Below are positions 44,374 through 53,353 of a DNA stretch of 64,000 bases, piece after piece. The position numbers and the translations under genes are program-made. Under the pieces are notes generated by a model, which was given only the letters and a program-made list of their open reading frames with translations, was not told where the DNA came from and searched no databases. Position 1 is the stretch's first letter, and each line of letters opens with the position of its first letter. Origin of the DNA: JACRCT01 sp049841135 (GTDB taxonomy: Bacteria; Myxococcota; Myxococcia; Myxococcales; UBA5297); the NCBI GenBank assembly GCA_049841135.1, contig JASGHK010000005.1, positions 2,542,001 through 2,606,000 of the forward strand, written 5' to 3'.

Positions 44374-44949
44374 CTAGCCGCGGAACTCCCAGTGCCAGGG
44401 CTCGCGCGGGATGGTGTGGAAGCCGTACTTGGAGGCGTTCTGGCGCAGCCAGGTCTGGCCGGCCTGGTTGACCTTGACGTCGACCGCGAGGCCCCAGCCG
44501 TGCTTCGAGGTGCCCGGGGTCGCCGCCAGGCCGCCGTTCTTGTACAGGCCCTTGCGGCGGGCGACGTCCACCTGCGCCTGGTACGAGCGGTAGGAGTCGG
44601 TCACGCCGAGCTTCACGCCGGCCTTGGCGGCGTCGGCGCGCATCTGCGTGAACTTGTCGGCCGCCGGCTGGGACAGCTTGTGGCCGCCGCCGATGGAGGT
44701 GAGCTTGCTGCTCGGGATGCGGCCGTTGCCGTAGGCGCGCAGCTCGGAGGGGACGTTCGAGCGGCTGCTGGAGCGGGTCGTCTTGGTCGTCTTGGCGTGC
44801 TCGAAGCGCGACTGGTAGCGCGAGTGGTCGACCGGCTGGTGGGTGTGGCTCGTGTGGCGCGCGGAGGTGCGGCGGGCGCCCGACATGACCGGCTGGCTCG
44901 CCCGGGGCATCTGCAGCGAGCGGAAGAAGGAAGAGAAGATGCTGGTCAT
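44374..44949 (-). CDS. M15-family (VanY/D,D-carboxypeptidase-like) peptidase
   Basis: The 191-residue product has the zinc-peptidase signatures of family M15: TDSYRSYQAQVD, SKHGWGLAVDVKV (His and Asp ligands in SxHxxGxAxD) and PREPWHWEF (Glu base and third ligand His). About 85 residues of Ser/His/Arg-rich N-terminus precede the domain, with no obvious signal peptide. It could be secreted by another route or act on imported muropeptides; a phage-endolysin-like role is possible. Peptidoglycan cross-link trimming is the usual activity. Transcription ends at the hairpin at 44321-44351. Confidence 0.85.
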   Translation of the reverse strand: MTSIFSSFFRSLQMPRASQPVMSGARRTSARHTSHTHQPVDHSRYQSRFEHAKTTKTTRSSSRSNVPSELRAYGNGRIPSSKLTSIGGGHKLSQPAADKFTQMRADAAKAGVKLGVTDSYRSYQAQVDVARRKGLYKNGGLAATPGTSKHGWGLAVDVKVNQAGQTWLRQNASKYGFHTIPREPWHWEFRG

Positions 44950-45047
44950 GACGGGCTCCTTCGTGGATTCGGTGTGTGCACCTGGCTATTGCGCAGGCCG
45001 TGCCAACCGATTTCCCCGAGGGAACGCGCACTTACAGGCCGCCGCCA

Positions 45048-45104
45048 ACTGTCAAAACTGACTGTCAGCCGCCAGCAAAGGTGTCAAAGCGGGAGGCGCT
45101 GACA
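45048..45104. promoter_or_regulatory. Cluster of TGTCA half-sites upstream of the M15 peptidase
   Basis: ACTGTCA occurs at 45048-45054 and again 13 bases later at 45061-45067. TGTCA recurs at 45082-45086 and its inverse TGACA at 45100-45104. The cluster sits about 100-155 bases upstream of the M15 peptidase start, in the 404-base gap 44950-45353. A transcription factor binding site array is plausible; the factor is unknown. The rest of the gap holds a short run of GGTCGCG repeats (45166-45182) and no gene. Confidence 0.4.
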
Positions 45105-45353
45105 GATCGCCATGAGAAGGGTGGCGGGACCGCACGGGGAGCCATCGCACCGGCCAGGTCACGGGTCGCGGGTCGCGGGTCGTGTTCCAGATCCTCGAGC
45201 TCGCCTGCTCTCGAGGAGCCTGGGGAGCCGGCTCATCGGCGCGCCGCGGGCTCCGGATAAGGGCCCTCGAGGGCCGGAGAACGCAGCTTAACGGCGCGAG
45301 CCTTTCGTACCGATGGGACAGGTGAGCCGTTCCGCAAACCCCCGAGGTACCGC

Positions 45354-45602
45354 ATGTATCCCGACCCCGACCGCACGGTACTCCTGGAGATCGAGAGTGT
45401 GATGGCCGCCCTGTGCAGCCCCGAGACGTCGATGGCGGAGATCATCCGCATCGTCGAGCGGGACGCGGCGCTGTCCCGCCGGGTCATCCGCCTGGCGAAC
45501 TCGGCCTTCTTCGCCGGGCGCAGCCGCGTCCAGTCGGTGCGCGAGGCCGTGGTGCGCATGGGCACCGCCAACGTCGCCGCGGCGATGCTCGACGCGGCGT
45601 GA
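45354..45602 (+). CDS. Truncated HDOD-domain protein
   Basis: The 82-residue product begins MYPDPDRTVLLEIESVMAALCSPE and matches the N-terminal half of HDOD domains (MAEIIRIVERDAALSRRVIRLANSAFFAGRSRVQSVREAVVRMG). HDOD domains normally span about 200 residues, so only the first helices remain. It ends at TGA (45600-45602) 13 bases before the EAL-HDOD gene. It may be a genuine short regulator, a truncation, or a frameshift artefact. Confidence 0.65.
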   Translation: MYPDPDRTVLLEIESVMAALCSPETSMAEIIRIVERDAALSRRVIRLANSAFFAGRSRVQSVREAVVRMGTANVAAAMLDAA

Positions 45603-45615
45603 GGTCCGCTCCCCC

Positions 45616-46839
45616 GTGAACTCCCACGTCGCGCGCCAGCCCATCCTGGACACCGAGGCGCAGACCGTCGCCTACGAGCTGCTCTTCCGCTCGTCGGCGG
45701 TCGCGGAGAGCTTCGGCGCGAACGACCCGGACGTGGCGGCCAAGCGGGTGGTCCACGACAGCATCCTGGTCTTCGACTGGAAGACGCTCACCGGCGGGCG
45801 GCGGGCCTTCGTCAACCTGACCCGGTCGGCGCTGCTCTCCGGCGCGGCCCGCCTGCTGCCCGCGGACCAGACCGCGGTGGAGATCCTGGAGTCGGTCGAG
45901 CCCGACGAGGCGGTGGTGCGCGCGGTGGTGGAGCTCAAGAACGCGGGCTACCCCATCGCGCTGGACGACTTCGTGCCGGCCCCGAAGTGGGCGCCGCTCC
46001 TGGCGGTGGCGGACTACGTCAAGATCGACTTCCTGGCCATGAAGGACCCGGAGGAGCGCGCCTCGGTCGCGCGCACGCTCATCCCCCGGGGCATCAAGCT
46101 GGTGGCCGAGAAGGTCGAGACCCGCGAGGAGTTCGCCCAGGCGCGCCAGCTGGGCTACGCGCTCTTCCAGGGCTTCTACTTCTGCCGCCCCCAGACGCTC
46201 TCCGCGCGCGACGTGCCGGCCTCGAAGATCTCCTGCGTGCACCTGCTCGCCGAGCTCAACGCGGCCGACGTCGGCTTCGAGCGGATCGAGGGGATCATCA
46301 AGCGGGACGTGGCGCTGACCGTGAAGCTCCTGCGCTACCTCAACAGCGCCGCCTTCGGCTTCCGCAACCCCATCTCCTCCGTCCGCCAGGGCCTGAGCCT
46401 CTTGGGCGAGCGGGCCCTTCGGCACTGGGCGAGCATCGTCGGGCTGACCAGCCTGGGCGAAGGCAAGCCCAGCGAGCTGGTCAAGATCTGCCTGGCGCGC
46501 GCCCTCTTCTTGGAGTCGCTGGCGCCCAAGGCTGGACTGGGCCGGTACGCGCAGGACGTCTTCCTCTTGGGCCTGCTGTCGGCCGTCGACGCGCTGGTGG
46601 GCCGGCCCATGGCCGAGCTCCTGACCAGCATGTCGGTGGCGCCCAACGTCCGCTCGGCGCTGCTGGGCCAGCCCTCGCCGCTCGATCCGCTCTGGACGCT
46701 GGTCACCAGCTGGGAGCGCGGCAACTTCCAGGACAGCGAGGCCTACGCCGACGTGCTCGGGGTGCCGCTGCCCCTGGTGGCCGAGGCCTACCAGTCGGCG
46801 GTGGCCGCGGCCGAGCAGGCCTACCGCCACGCGCAGTAG
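45616..46839 (+). CDS. EAL-HDOD signalling protein (YuxH/CdgJ-type)
   Basis: The 407-residue product starts at a GTG (45616). It reads VARQPILDTEAQTVAYELLFRSS, the standard opening of the EAL-HDOD family. The EAL part (about residues 5-195) has VEILESVEPDE and KIDFLAMK, but lacks the full set of catalytic EAL residues (ELLFR instead of EALLR, no DDFGTG), as usual for this family, so it is probably not an active phosphodiesterase. The HDOD part (about 200-390) shows IIKRDVALTVKLLRYLNSAAFGFRNPISSVRQGLSLLGE. Members regulate motility, virulence or cyclic-di-GMP-dependent traits by protein interaction. Confidence 0.88.
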   Translation: MNSHVARQPILDTEAQTVAYELLFRSSAVAESFGANDPDVAAKRVVHDSILVFDWKTLTGGRRAFVNLTRSALLSGAARLLPADQTAVEILESVEPDEAVVRAVVELKNAGYPIALDDFVPAPKWAPLLAVADYVKIDFLAMKDPEERASVARTLIPRGIKLVAEKVETREEFAQARQLGYALFQGFYFCRPQTLSARDVPASKISCVHLLAELNAADVGFERIEGIIKRDVALTVKLLRYLNSAAFGFRNPISSVRQGLSLLGERALRHWASIVGLTSLGEGKPSELVKICLARALFLESLAPKAGLGRYAQDVFLLGLLSAVDALVGRPMAELLTSMSVAPNVRSALLGQPSPLDPLWTLVTSWERGNFQDSEAYADVLGVPLPLVAEAYQSAVAAAEQAYRHAQ

Positions 46840-47124
46840 CACCCCGGGATTCGCGCAGGCGCGCCGATGGCCCCGGCAGGCCCGGCCCGGCCGGACTTGC
46901 AGGCCGCCCGACGCGCGAGCGTCGAGCCCCCGCCGGGGACCCCATGGCCGCTCGTCGCCGCGGCGCAAGGAAGCGGACGGGGGATGGCGGCTGCGCTTCT
47001 ACCAGGGCACCCTGATGCCGGCTTGAAGCCGCGCGTCCTCGAGCCGAAACCACGGGCACGGGTCGAGACCGAGGCCGCTAGAATCGCTGACGGGCCGCCT
47101 GCCGCGGTCCCTGGGAGACGCCCG

Positions 47125-48265
47125 ATGGACCAGGCCCGCGATTCGCTCAAAGCCGACATCATCCTCGTCGACGACACGATCGAGAACCTCGAGCTGCTGA
47201 CGATGATGCTGCGGGCCCGCGGGCACCGGGTGCGCGCGCTGAGCGACGGGCGGCTGGTGTTGAAGGCGGCCCAGGCCGAGCCGCCGGAAGCTCTTCCTCC
47301 TCGACATCAACATGCCGGTCATGGACGGCTTCGCGGTCTGCCGCGAGCTGAAGGCCGACGAGCGGCTCCAGGAGGTCCCGGTCGTCTTCCTGAGCGCGCT
47401 CAGCGACACCTCGGACAAGGTGCAGGCCTTCGCCGCCGGCGGCGTGGACTACATCACCAAGCCGTACCACTTCGCCGAGGTGGAGGCCCGGGTCGCGGCG
47501 CAGGTGCGGCTGCACCGGCTGCAGGTGCAGAACCGGCAGTTCAACCTCTTGCTGCAGGAGAAGGTCCGCGAGCAGGTCCGGGAGATCAGCGAGTCGCAGC
47601 TGGCCACCATCGTCGCCCTCGCCAAGCTCGCCGAGCACCGGGATGAGGACACCGGCAACCACATCCTGCGCGTGCAGCGCTACTGCCGATTACTGGCGCG
47701 GCGCCTGGCGGACGAGAAGGCCTTCGGCAGCGCGGTGGACGACGGCTTCGTCGAGACCATCTTCCAGGCCAGCGCCCTGCACGACATCGGCAAGGTGGGC
47801 ATCCCCGACGGCGTGCTGCTCAAGCCGGGGCGGCACACGCCCGACGAGTGGGAGGTCATGAAGAGCCACTCGGCGCTGGGGGCGGAGACCTTGGGCGCGG
47901 TGCTGGAGAGCTACCCGGGCAACGCCTTCATCCGCATGGGCCGGGACATCGCGCGCTCGCACCACGAGCGCTACGACGGCACCGGCTACCCGGACGGCCT
48001 GGCTGGGGACGACATCCCCATCGCGGCTCGCATCCTGGCGCTGGCCGACCAGTACGACGCCCTACGCAACAAGCGACCCTACAAGCCGGCGTTCGACGCG
48101 GAGAAGACCTACGCGATCATCACCGTCGGCGACGGGCGCAGCGACCCCAAGCACCTCGACCCCCGGGTGCTCGCGGCCTTCAAGGCCATCGCCGGCGAGT
48201 TCGAGGAGATCTTCCAGCAGCTGACCGACCCGCGGCCCGAGGTGCCGGTGGTCGAAGCGGTCTGA
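47125..48265 (+). CDS. HD-GYP response regulator (RpfG-like cyclic-di-GMP phosphodiesterase; one frameshift)
   Basis: The ATG at 47125 opens a REC domain (DIILVDDTIENLELLTMML). The frame breaks near 47288-47295, just before the phospho-acceptor strand, and continues LFLLDINMPVMDGFAVCRELKAD and ITKPY. After a coiled-coil linker comes a full HD-GYP domain: LAEHRDEDTGNHILRVQ, ALHDIGKVGIPDGVLLK (HD), HHERYDGTGYPDGLAG (HHE and GYP). The product would be about 379 residues, the standard RpfG length. It probably degrades cyclic-di-GMP upon phosphorylation. It lies 285 bases downstream of the EAL-HDOD gene in the same direction. Confidence 0.9.
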
Positions 48266-48337
48266 GGCGGGCCGAGGGCGGTCTGGATCGCGGCCAGCAC
48301 GTCAGACCGACACCCATCGGGTGGAGCAGGCCAGGCG

Positions 48338-49226
48338 CTACAGCACGGACGCCCACCGCTCCCCGTCGAAGCGGAACAGCGCCCGCTCGCCCCGGCAGAA
48401 CAGGGAGTCGCGGCCGACAATGAAGCTCCTGCAGCTCGTCGGCGCCCGGCGCGCCGCGAAGCGGGTCTCCGGCTCCAGGCGGCCGCCGACGAGGCGGAGG
48501 ATCTCGCGAGGGGAACAGACGAAGGTCTCCTCCCCGAAGTGGGCGACGCCGAGCAGGTCGAAGTCGACCTTGGCGTCCACGGCGCGCCACTGCCCGGGCT
48601 TGCCGCACACCAAGCCGCCCCGGTCGCCGACGATCACCGCGGTCCCCTCCGGGCCGATCGAGACGTCGTTGAAGTTCGAGCGGCTGGGGCTGACCTCCTG
48701 GCTCCAGCCCGCAGGCGTGCGCAGCCAGAATCTCGCCGCGCCAGCCGACGGCGAGGAGGGTGTCCGGCGAGAGCGCGGCCAGCGAAGTGAAGCCGGTCAG
48801 TCCGTCACTCGCGAGATTGGGCTTGGGCGCGCTGAGGTCCTGCCACGAGCCGTCGGCCTTTCGCCGGTAGGCGACGCGTCCCATCCCGCACGCCCAGATC
48901 TCGCTGCCGAGCCGCGCGAGCCGGGTGATCCCGCAGTGCCCCGGCGCGATCCGCGACTGCTTCTCCACCTTCGTCGCCGGGTTGAGCTCCCAGGTGCTCC
49001 CGTCGGCGCCACAGGCCACGACGAGGACCTCGGACTGCTCTTCCAGGAAGACGCCGGCCATCCCGACCGCTGGCCACTCGGGCTCGACCGAGTAGCCGAA
49101 CCATTCGTCGCCCAGCAGCACGTGGAAGGACGTGCGCGCGTCTGCGCGGGCCTCCTGCACGGCACAGACGAGGATGTCGCGGCCTTTGGAGACGACGCAC
49201 CCGGCGAGAATGGCTTCGAGGTTCAT
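48338..49226 (-). CDS. Beta-propeller-like hypothetical protein (one frameshift)
   Basis: The ATG at 49226 (MNLEAILAGCVVSKGRDILVCAVQE) opens a frame that breaks near 48715-48725. It resumes as GTAVIVGDRGGLVCGKPGQWRAVDAKVDFDLLGVAHFGEETFVCSP and ends SLFCRGERALFRFDGERWASVL at 48338. Blade-like phrases (WELNPATKVEKQSR, IWACGMGRVAYRR, TLLAVGWRGEI) suggest a 6-7-bladed propeller without signal peptide. The function is unknown. Confidence 0.7.
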
Positions 49227-49273
49227 GCGCGTGGTCTACCAGCCGCCGGGCTCCGAGGGATCCAAAACCTGAG

Positions 49274-50587
49274 TCACTTTCGCGGCTCGAGACCCGCGGG
49301 AACCGGAGCGCAGCGGGCGAAGTAGGCGTGGTGCAGCGGCGTGAGCCCGTAACGGTCGCGCAGGGCAGGGTCGGAGCCGCGCGCGAGGAGCAGCTCGACC
49401 GCGGCTCCAGCACACTCGGCGGCGGCGGCGTGCAGCGCGGTGGCGTCGTCGCGGTCCCGGGCGTTGGGGCTCGCCTTGCCGGCGAGGAGGGTCCGGATGG
49501 CCTCGAGGTGGCCGCGGCGTGCGGCGTAGGAGAGCGCGGGCCAGCCGTGGAAGTCGCGCGAGTCGGCGGGAGCGCCGTGCGCGAGGAGCGCCGCGACGGC
49601 CTTGGCATGCCCCTGGCCGGCGGCCCAGTGGAGCGGCGTGCGGCCCTCTCGGTCGGGGTCGGCGGCGTCGGCGCCGGCAGCGAGCAGCGCCCCGACGAGC
49701 TCGACCTGACCCGCGCCGGCCGCCAGGTGCAGAGGCGAAGAGCCGTCGCGGCCCTTGGCGCGGGGCGAGGCGCCGCGCGCGAGCAGGAGCTCGGCCAGCT
49801 CCGCGCGGCCCAGGCGCGAGGCGTGGTGCAGCGCCGTCCAGCCCCAGCGCGTGGTGGCGTTGGGGTCCGCTCCGCGGTCGAGCAGGGCCTTGGCCTCGGC
49901 GGCTCGACCCGCGACGACGTCCGTGACGAGGGCGGGGCAGCCGTCGTCCGTGGCGGCACCGCGGCACTCGCTGTCGAGGCCCAGCGCGGACATGGTGTCC
50001 GGGGCGCGCCGGCGCAGGTCGACCTGGAGGCCTTCGAAGAGCTCGCGGGCGTCGACGTACTCGAGCTCGCACAGCGCGAGCCCCTCCTGCGCGAGGCCGC
50101 CTGGGCCGGACCGCCAGGTCTCGAAGACCACGTAGAACGGGTCGTCGCCCCACCAGTGGACGTTGAGGATGCGCCTCGGCGCAGGGCCGGTGGCCGCGTC
50201 GGAGACGGCGATGCCGCTCCCGTCGGCCTTGAGCTTGAGCCGCGTCCGCTCGCACTCGACCGGGCCCTTGAGCAACGCCCGCCGGGTCTGCTCGGACGAG
50301 AGCGGCTCCACGAACGACAGGTTGCGGTCGAAGACCCAGCCTTCCTTCTCGCCGACCTTCACCTTCGCCCACCGGCCGGGGACGCCTTCGAGCTCCTCGA
50401 CCTCCGAGCGCGCACTGAGCAGCACCGCCTTGGCTCGCGCAGGGATGGGGCCTACGACCCGCGCGCCCAGGCTCGGTTCGGCTCGCAGCAAGATGCCGGC
50501 GTGGCGCACGTAGAGGGGCTGCTCGGCGGCGGCGCCGCGCGGGGACGCCAAAAGCGAGAGGAGGACGAGCGCAATGGGCGCAAACAT
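49274..50587 (-). CDS. Secreted ankyrin-repeat protein with N-terminal SH3-like domain
   Basis: The 437-residue product has a signal peptide (IALVLLSLLASPRGAAA). It is followed by an SH3-like segment (GILLRAEPSLGARVVGPIPARAKAVLL, WAKVKVGEKEGWVFDRNL), a 100-residue unique region, and six or more ankyrin repeats (NATTRWGWTALHHASRLGRAELAELLLARGASP, DREGRTPLHWAAGQGHAKAVAALLAHGAP). SH3 plus ankyrin suggests a periplasmic protein-binding scaffold. It converges on the propeller gene (47-base gap). Confidence 0.87.
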   Translation of the reverse strand: MFAPIALVLLSLLASPRGAAAEQPLYVRHAGILLRAEPSLGARVVGPIPARAKAVLLSARSEVEELEGVPGRWAKVKVGEKEGWVFDRNLSFVEPLSSEQTRRALLKGPVECERTRLKLKADGSGIAVSDAATGPAPRRILNVHWWGDDPFYVVFETWRSGPGGLAQEGLALCELEYVDARELFEGLQVDLRRRAPDTMSALGLDSECRGAATDDGCPALVTDVVAGRAAEAKALLDRGADPNATTRWGWTALHHASRLGRAELAELLLARGASPRAKGRDGSSPLHLAAGAGQVELVGALLAAGADAADPDREGRTPLHWAAGQGHAKAVAALLAHGAPADSRDFHGWPALSYAARRGHLEAIRTLLAGKASPNARDRDDATALHAAAAECAGAAVELLLARGSDPALRDRYGLTPLHHAYFARCAPVPAGLEPRK

Positions 50588-50639
50588 CGGGGGCTATCTT
50601 GCGACGGGCTGGCGCCAGTGTCATGGGGACGCACGGCGC

Positions 50640-50900
50640 AGGCGAAGAGGTGGACGGAGTCGACGGAGTGGACCGGGTGGACGAGGTGGACGGGTCTGCC
50701 GAGGCGCTTCGGCGGCGCGGGAGCGTTGGCGACAGATCAATGGTGCGGGCCATTCTCTGGAAGGCAGTGGTTTCAAGGGCTTACAAGCCGCCCCCAGTGC
50801 TTTCAAGGGGTTGGCCAGGTTGCGAACTCACCCCTCAACGCACCGCTTCGTCTACCGGGTCCACTCCGTCCACAGCGTCCACCACTTCCCCAAAGCCCCT
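50640..50900. other. Gene-free stretch with GTGGACGGA-type minisatellites
   Basis: The 392-base gap 50588-50979 carries a run of 9-base units around GTGGACGAGGTGGACGG (50650-50692) and an inverted version (CGGGTCCACTCCGTCCAC, 50858-50875). I see no convincing ORF. The gap holds the divergent promoters of the ankyrin gene and the 366-residue secreted protein. The two inverted minisatellite tracts could pair across about 190 bases. Confidence 0.5.
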
Positions 50901-50979
50901 CGTCCTGGCACCTTGCTCACCGCTTCACACCACCCCGCCGCTGCGGGTCAACCCATGCGCTGACCCACCCGGAGCCACC

Positions 50980-52080
50980 ATGACCCGAGTCCTCCTCGCA
51001 CTCCTGACTTTCTTCTCCTTCGTCGCGCAGGCCAGCGCCGCCGAGCTCGCCTACAGCTGGAAGAAGGGCACGACCTACCGCTTCGAAGCGCAGTCGCGTG
51101 ACGACGTCTCCATGGGCGGCATGGGCATGGACATGAAGTTCGCCTTCCTCACCCGCTCGCGCTTTGCGCTGACCGTGGACAAGGTCGCGCCCAACGGGAC
51201 CGCGGAGGGCCGCGTGGCGGTCGAGAGCTTCGAGGTGAAGACCGTGGACGGCAAGCCGGTGGCCGGGCTCGAGGGCCTCCCCAAGGACGCGCTCTTCTCG
51301 CTGGTGGAGATCGACCGCAAGGGCCGCTTCAAGCTCAAGCAGCGCGTGTGGATCGTGGTCGACGACAACGGTCAGAACCTGCTCGTCTCGGGCAGCGCGA
51401 CGCCGACCTCCGCCACCGCGTCGGCCCAGGCCAACGGCGAGCAGGTGACGCTGTACGCGAGCTTCGACCCCAAGACCGGCAAGCTCTCGGCGGGCTACGA
51501 CGTGAAGAAGATCGCGCAGAAGACCAAGAAGGTCGCCGTCACCGAGGACAAGCCGAAGGTCGACGTGCTCCCGGCGCAGTTCCTCGCGCTGCTCGAGCTC
51601 CCCGAAGGCCCGGTCGGCTCGGGCGGCGGCGCGATGGCGCTCGACAACCCCAACGTCGCTTCCAGCACCAAGATCACCGTCGAGGTCCAGGAGCTCACCG
51701 CCGAGCGCGCCAAGCTCAAGACCGTCGTCTCCTCCGCCACCCAGGCCAACACCGCGCCCGCCGCGGGCAGCGAGGACGGGCCCACCGAGGCCAGCGCCAA
51801 GGCCGGCGGCGACGAGGACGGCATGCCCGCGATGGGCATGGGGATGGGCATGCCCGGAATGCCGGGGATGCCCGGCATGGGCGCCATGCCCGGGGCGAAG
51901 CCTTCCGGCGACGCGCCGCCGATGACCATGGGCATGGCGGTCAACGGCGACTTCGTGACCGTCTTCGACGTCAAGGCCGGCATGCTCACCACGCTCGAGG
52001 GCACGCTCGCCACGGACACCAACTCCGGCGGGATGATGAAGATGGGCTCGCGCTCGGCGCTCAAGCTCAGCCGCCTGTAG
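50980..52080 (+). CDS. Secreted protein with Met/Gly-rich segment
   Basis: The ATG at 50980 (after GGAG) gives a 366-residue protein with signal peptide LLTFFSFVAQASA. The mature part is beta-rich with paired motifs (AELAYSWKKGTTYRFEAQSRDDV, RFALTVDKVAPNGTAEGRVAVESFEVKT). Near residues 285-310 it has a Met/Gly/Pro run (MGMGMGMPGMPGMPG). The Met-rich stretch could bind copper, but that is only a suggestion. No family recognised. Confidence 0.72.
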   Translation: MTRVLLALLTFFSFVAQASAAELAYSWKKGTTYRFEAQSRDDVSMGGMGMDMKFAFLTRSRFALTVDKVAPNGTAEGRVAVESFEVKTVDGKPVAGLEGLPKDALFSLVEIDRKGRFKLKQRVWIVVDDNGQNLLVSGSATPTSATASAQANGEQVTLYASFDPKTGKLSAGYDVKKIAQKTKKVAVTEDKPKVDVLPAQFLALLELPEGPVGSGGGAMALDNPNVASSTKITVEVQELTAERAKLKTVVSSATQANTAPAAGSEDGPTEASAKAGGDEDGMPAMGMGMGMPGMPGMPGMGAMPGAKPSGDAPPMTMGMAVNGDFVTVFDVKAGMLTTLEGTLATDTNSGGMMKMGSRSALKLSRL

Positions 52081-52121
52081 CTCGAGCCGGCCGGCTGACC
52101 CGGTCCGGTTCTTGCTCATGA

Positions 52122-52156
52122 CCTCCCGAGGGGTGACTGAACGCCCACTCGGGAGG
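52122..52156 (+). promoter_or_regulatory. Stem-loop sequestering the DUF1361 ribosome binding site
   Basis: CCTCCCGAG (52122-52130) pairs perfectly with CTCGGGAGG (52148-52156). The right arm contains GGGAGG, the Shine-Dalgarno sequence for the ATG at 52162. When folded, the ribosome site is masked, so translation of the DUF1361 gene may be structurally controlled, or the element may serve as a terminator for the upstream gene. Confidence 0.5.
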
Positions 52157-52161
52157 CCTGG

Positions 52162-52857
52162 ATGAGCGCACCGCTCGATCGCGATCCTCGTCCTCCGGCC
52201 GGACGGGCCGATCGCGGCCGACTGCCCACGCTGGGCCGCGGCCGCATGGCCGCGCTCGCGCTGCTCTGCGTCCTGGCCATCTCCACCTGGGTCGTCCGCG
52301 CCGCTTACGCGAAGCCGTACTTCCATTTCCTAATGTGGAACCTCTTCCTGGCCACCATCCCCTGGGTGGCGGCCTGGAGCTTCGCCCGGGCCCGTTGGAG
52401 GGTGGCGCAGGTGGTGAGCGGGCTCGCCTGGCTGCTCTTCTTGCCCAACGCCCCCTACCTGGTCACCGACCTCGTGCACTTCCGGACCCGGCCCCCGGTG
52501 CCGTGGTGGTTCGACGTGATGCTCTTCGCGAGCTTCGCGCTGGCGGGCTGCGCCTTCGGGTGGGCCTCGCTGGAGTTGGTGCATCGGCGCCTGGTGCGCA
52601 CGCTCGGGCTCTTGCGCAGCAGCCTGGCGATCGCCGCGGCGATCGTCCTCTCCGGGTTCGGCGTCTACCTCGGCCGGTTCGAGCGCTGGAACAGCTGGGA
52701 CCTGGTGACGCGGCCGGGCCAGGTGCTGGCCGACTGCGCCGAGGCGCTCCACTCGCCCAAGGCGCTGGTCTTCACCGCGCTCTTCGCGGCGTTCATGGGC
52801 GCCGGGTACCTGCTCTTCGCCAGCCGCAGCATCTGCGCCGAGCGCCGCGCCTCCTGA
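52162..52857 (+). CDS. DUF1361 membrane protein
   Basis: The 231-residue product has six or so hydrophobic helices and the DUF1361 signature LLFLPNAPYLVTDLVHFRTRPPVPWWFDVMLF, plus RFERWNSWDLVTRPG. DUF1361 proteins are integral membrane proteins of unknown function, common in Gram-positive bacteria and Myxococcota. The hydrophilic first 25 residues (RDPRPPAGRADRGR) are atypical. The start at 52162 follows GGGAGG inside a hairpin. Confidence 0.85.
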   Translation: MSAPLDRDPRPPAGRADRGRLPTLGRGRMAALALLCVLAISTWVVRAAYAKPYFHFLMWNLFLATIPWVAAWSFARARWRVAQVVSGLAWLLFLPNAPYLVTDLVHFRTRPPVPWWFDVMLFASFALAGCAFGWASLELVHRRLVRTLGLLRSSLAIAAAIVLSGFGVYLGRFERWNSWDLVTRPGQVLADCAEALHSPKALVFTALFAAFMGAGYLLFASRSICAERRAS

Positions 52858-52908
52858 AGCCCGGAGGAGCCAAGAGCTCCGACCAAGGTGAGCAAGGCAG
52901 AAGACGAA

Positions 52909-52931
52909 CCCCCTCGCCGTTGGGGAGGGGG
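52909..52931. terminator. Weak hairpin between convergent DUF1361 and LRR genes
   Basis: CCCCCTC (52909-52915) and GAGGGGG (52925-52931) can pair over a 9-base loop, with further GGGGGAGG beyond. It lies between the two gene ends, where a terminator is expected. No T-run is present. Confidence 0.35.
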
Positions 52932-52954
52932 CAGGGGGGAGGGCTGGGCTCCGG

Positions 52955-53353
52955 TCACTCCATCGTCTCGTCGTAGCGCTCGGCGCGCGCCCGCGGCTGG
53001 ACCCGCGTGCGCTGGTTGGCGAGGTCCGCCTTGGGGAAGCGCTGCTTGAGCTCCTTGGCGCCGGACTTGGTGAAGAAGTTGCGGCGCAGGACGAGCTTCT
53101 CCAGGTGGCCGAAGGGCATCGACGAAAGCCAGGTCACGTCCTCGTCGCCCAGGTGGTTGCCGCTCAGGTCCGCCACGCGCAGGGAGTGGAGCAGCGGCGA
53201 GGCGCGGACCGCCTCCACCGCCGAGCGGTCGAAGCCGCGCGTGGTGGTCGGCAAAGGTCGGCACGTTCGGCGGTCTGGGCCGGTCGCATATGTCGCATAC
53301 GTCGAATACGTCCCATAGGTCCCATGGGACGCATGGGACGCCGCGAAGGTCAT
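52955..53353 (-). CDS. Leucine-rich-repeat C-terminal remnant
   Basis: An open frame of 132 codons ends in two leucine-rich repeats (LLHSLRVADLSGNHLGDEDVTWLSS and LEKLVLRRNFFTKSGAKELKQRFP) and a basic tail. The first about 25 residues are merely the translation of a 9-base minisatellite (GTYGTYSTYATYATG). A GTG at 53218 (VEAVRASPLL) is the first sensible start. It looks like the 3' end of a longer LRR protein (such as the TIGR02996 companion type) whose 5' part is lost. The following gene begins 3 bases upstream, at its own stop. Confidence 0.5.
   Translation of the reverse strand: MTFAASHASHGTYGTYSTYATYATGPDRRTCRPLPTTTRGFDRSAVEAVRASPLLHSLRVADLSGNHLGDEDVTWLSSMPFGHLEKLVLRRNFFTKSGAKELKQRFPKADLANQRTRVQPRARAERYDETME
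53283..53344. repeat. Nine-base minisatellite (TCGCATACG type)
   Basis: Roughly seven units of 9 bases (TCGCATATG, TCGCATACG, TCGAATACG, TCCCATAGG, TCCCATGGG, ACGCATGGG...) lie immediately downstream of the about 1490-residue gene. It resembles the 9-base tract at 50650-50692 in style but not in sequence, suggesting slippage-prone intergenic minisatellites. Confidence 0.6.
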
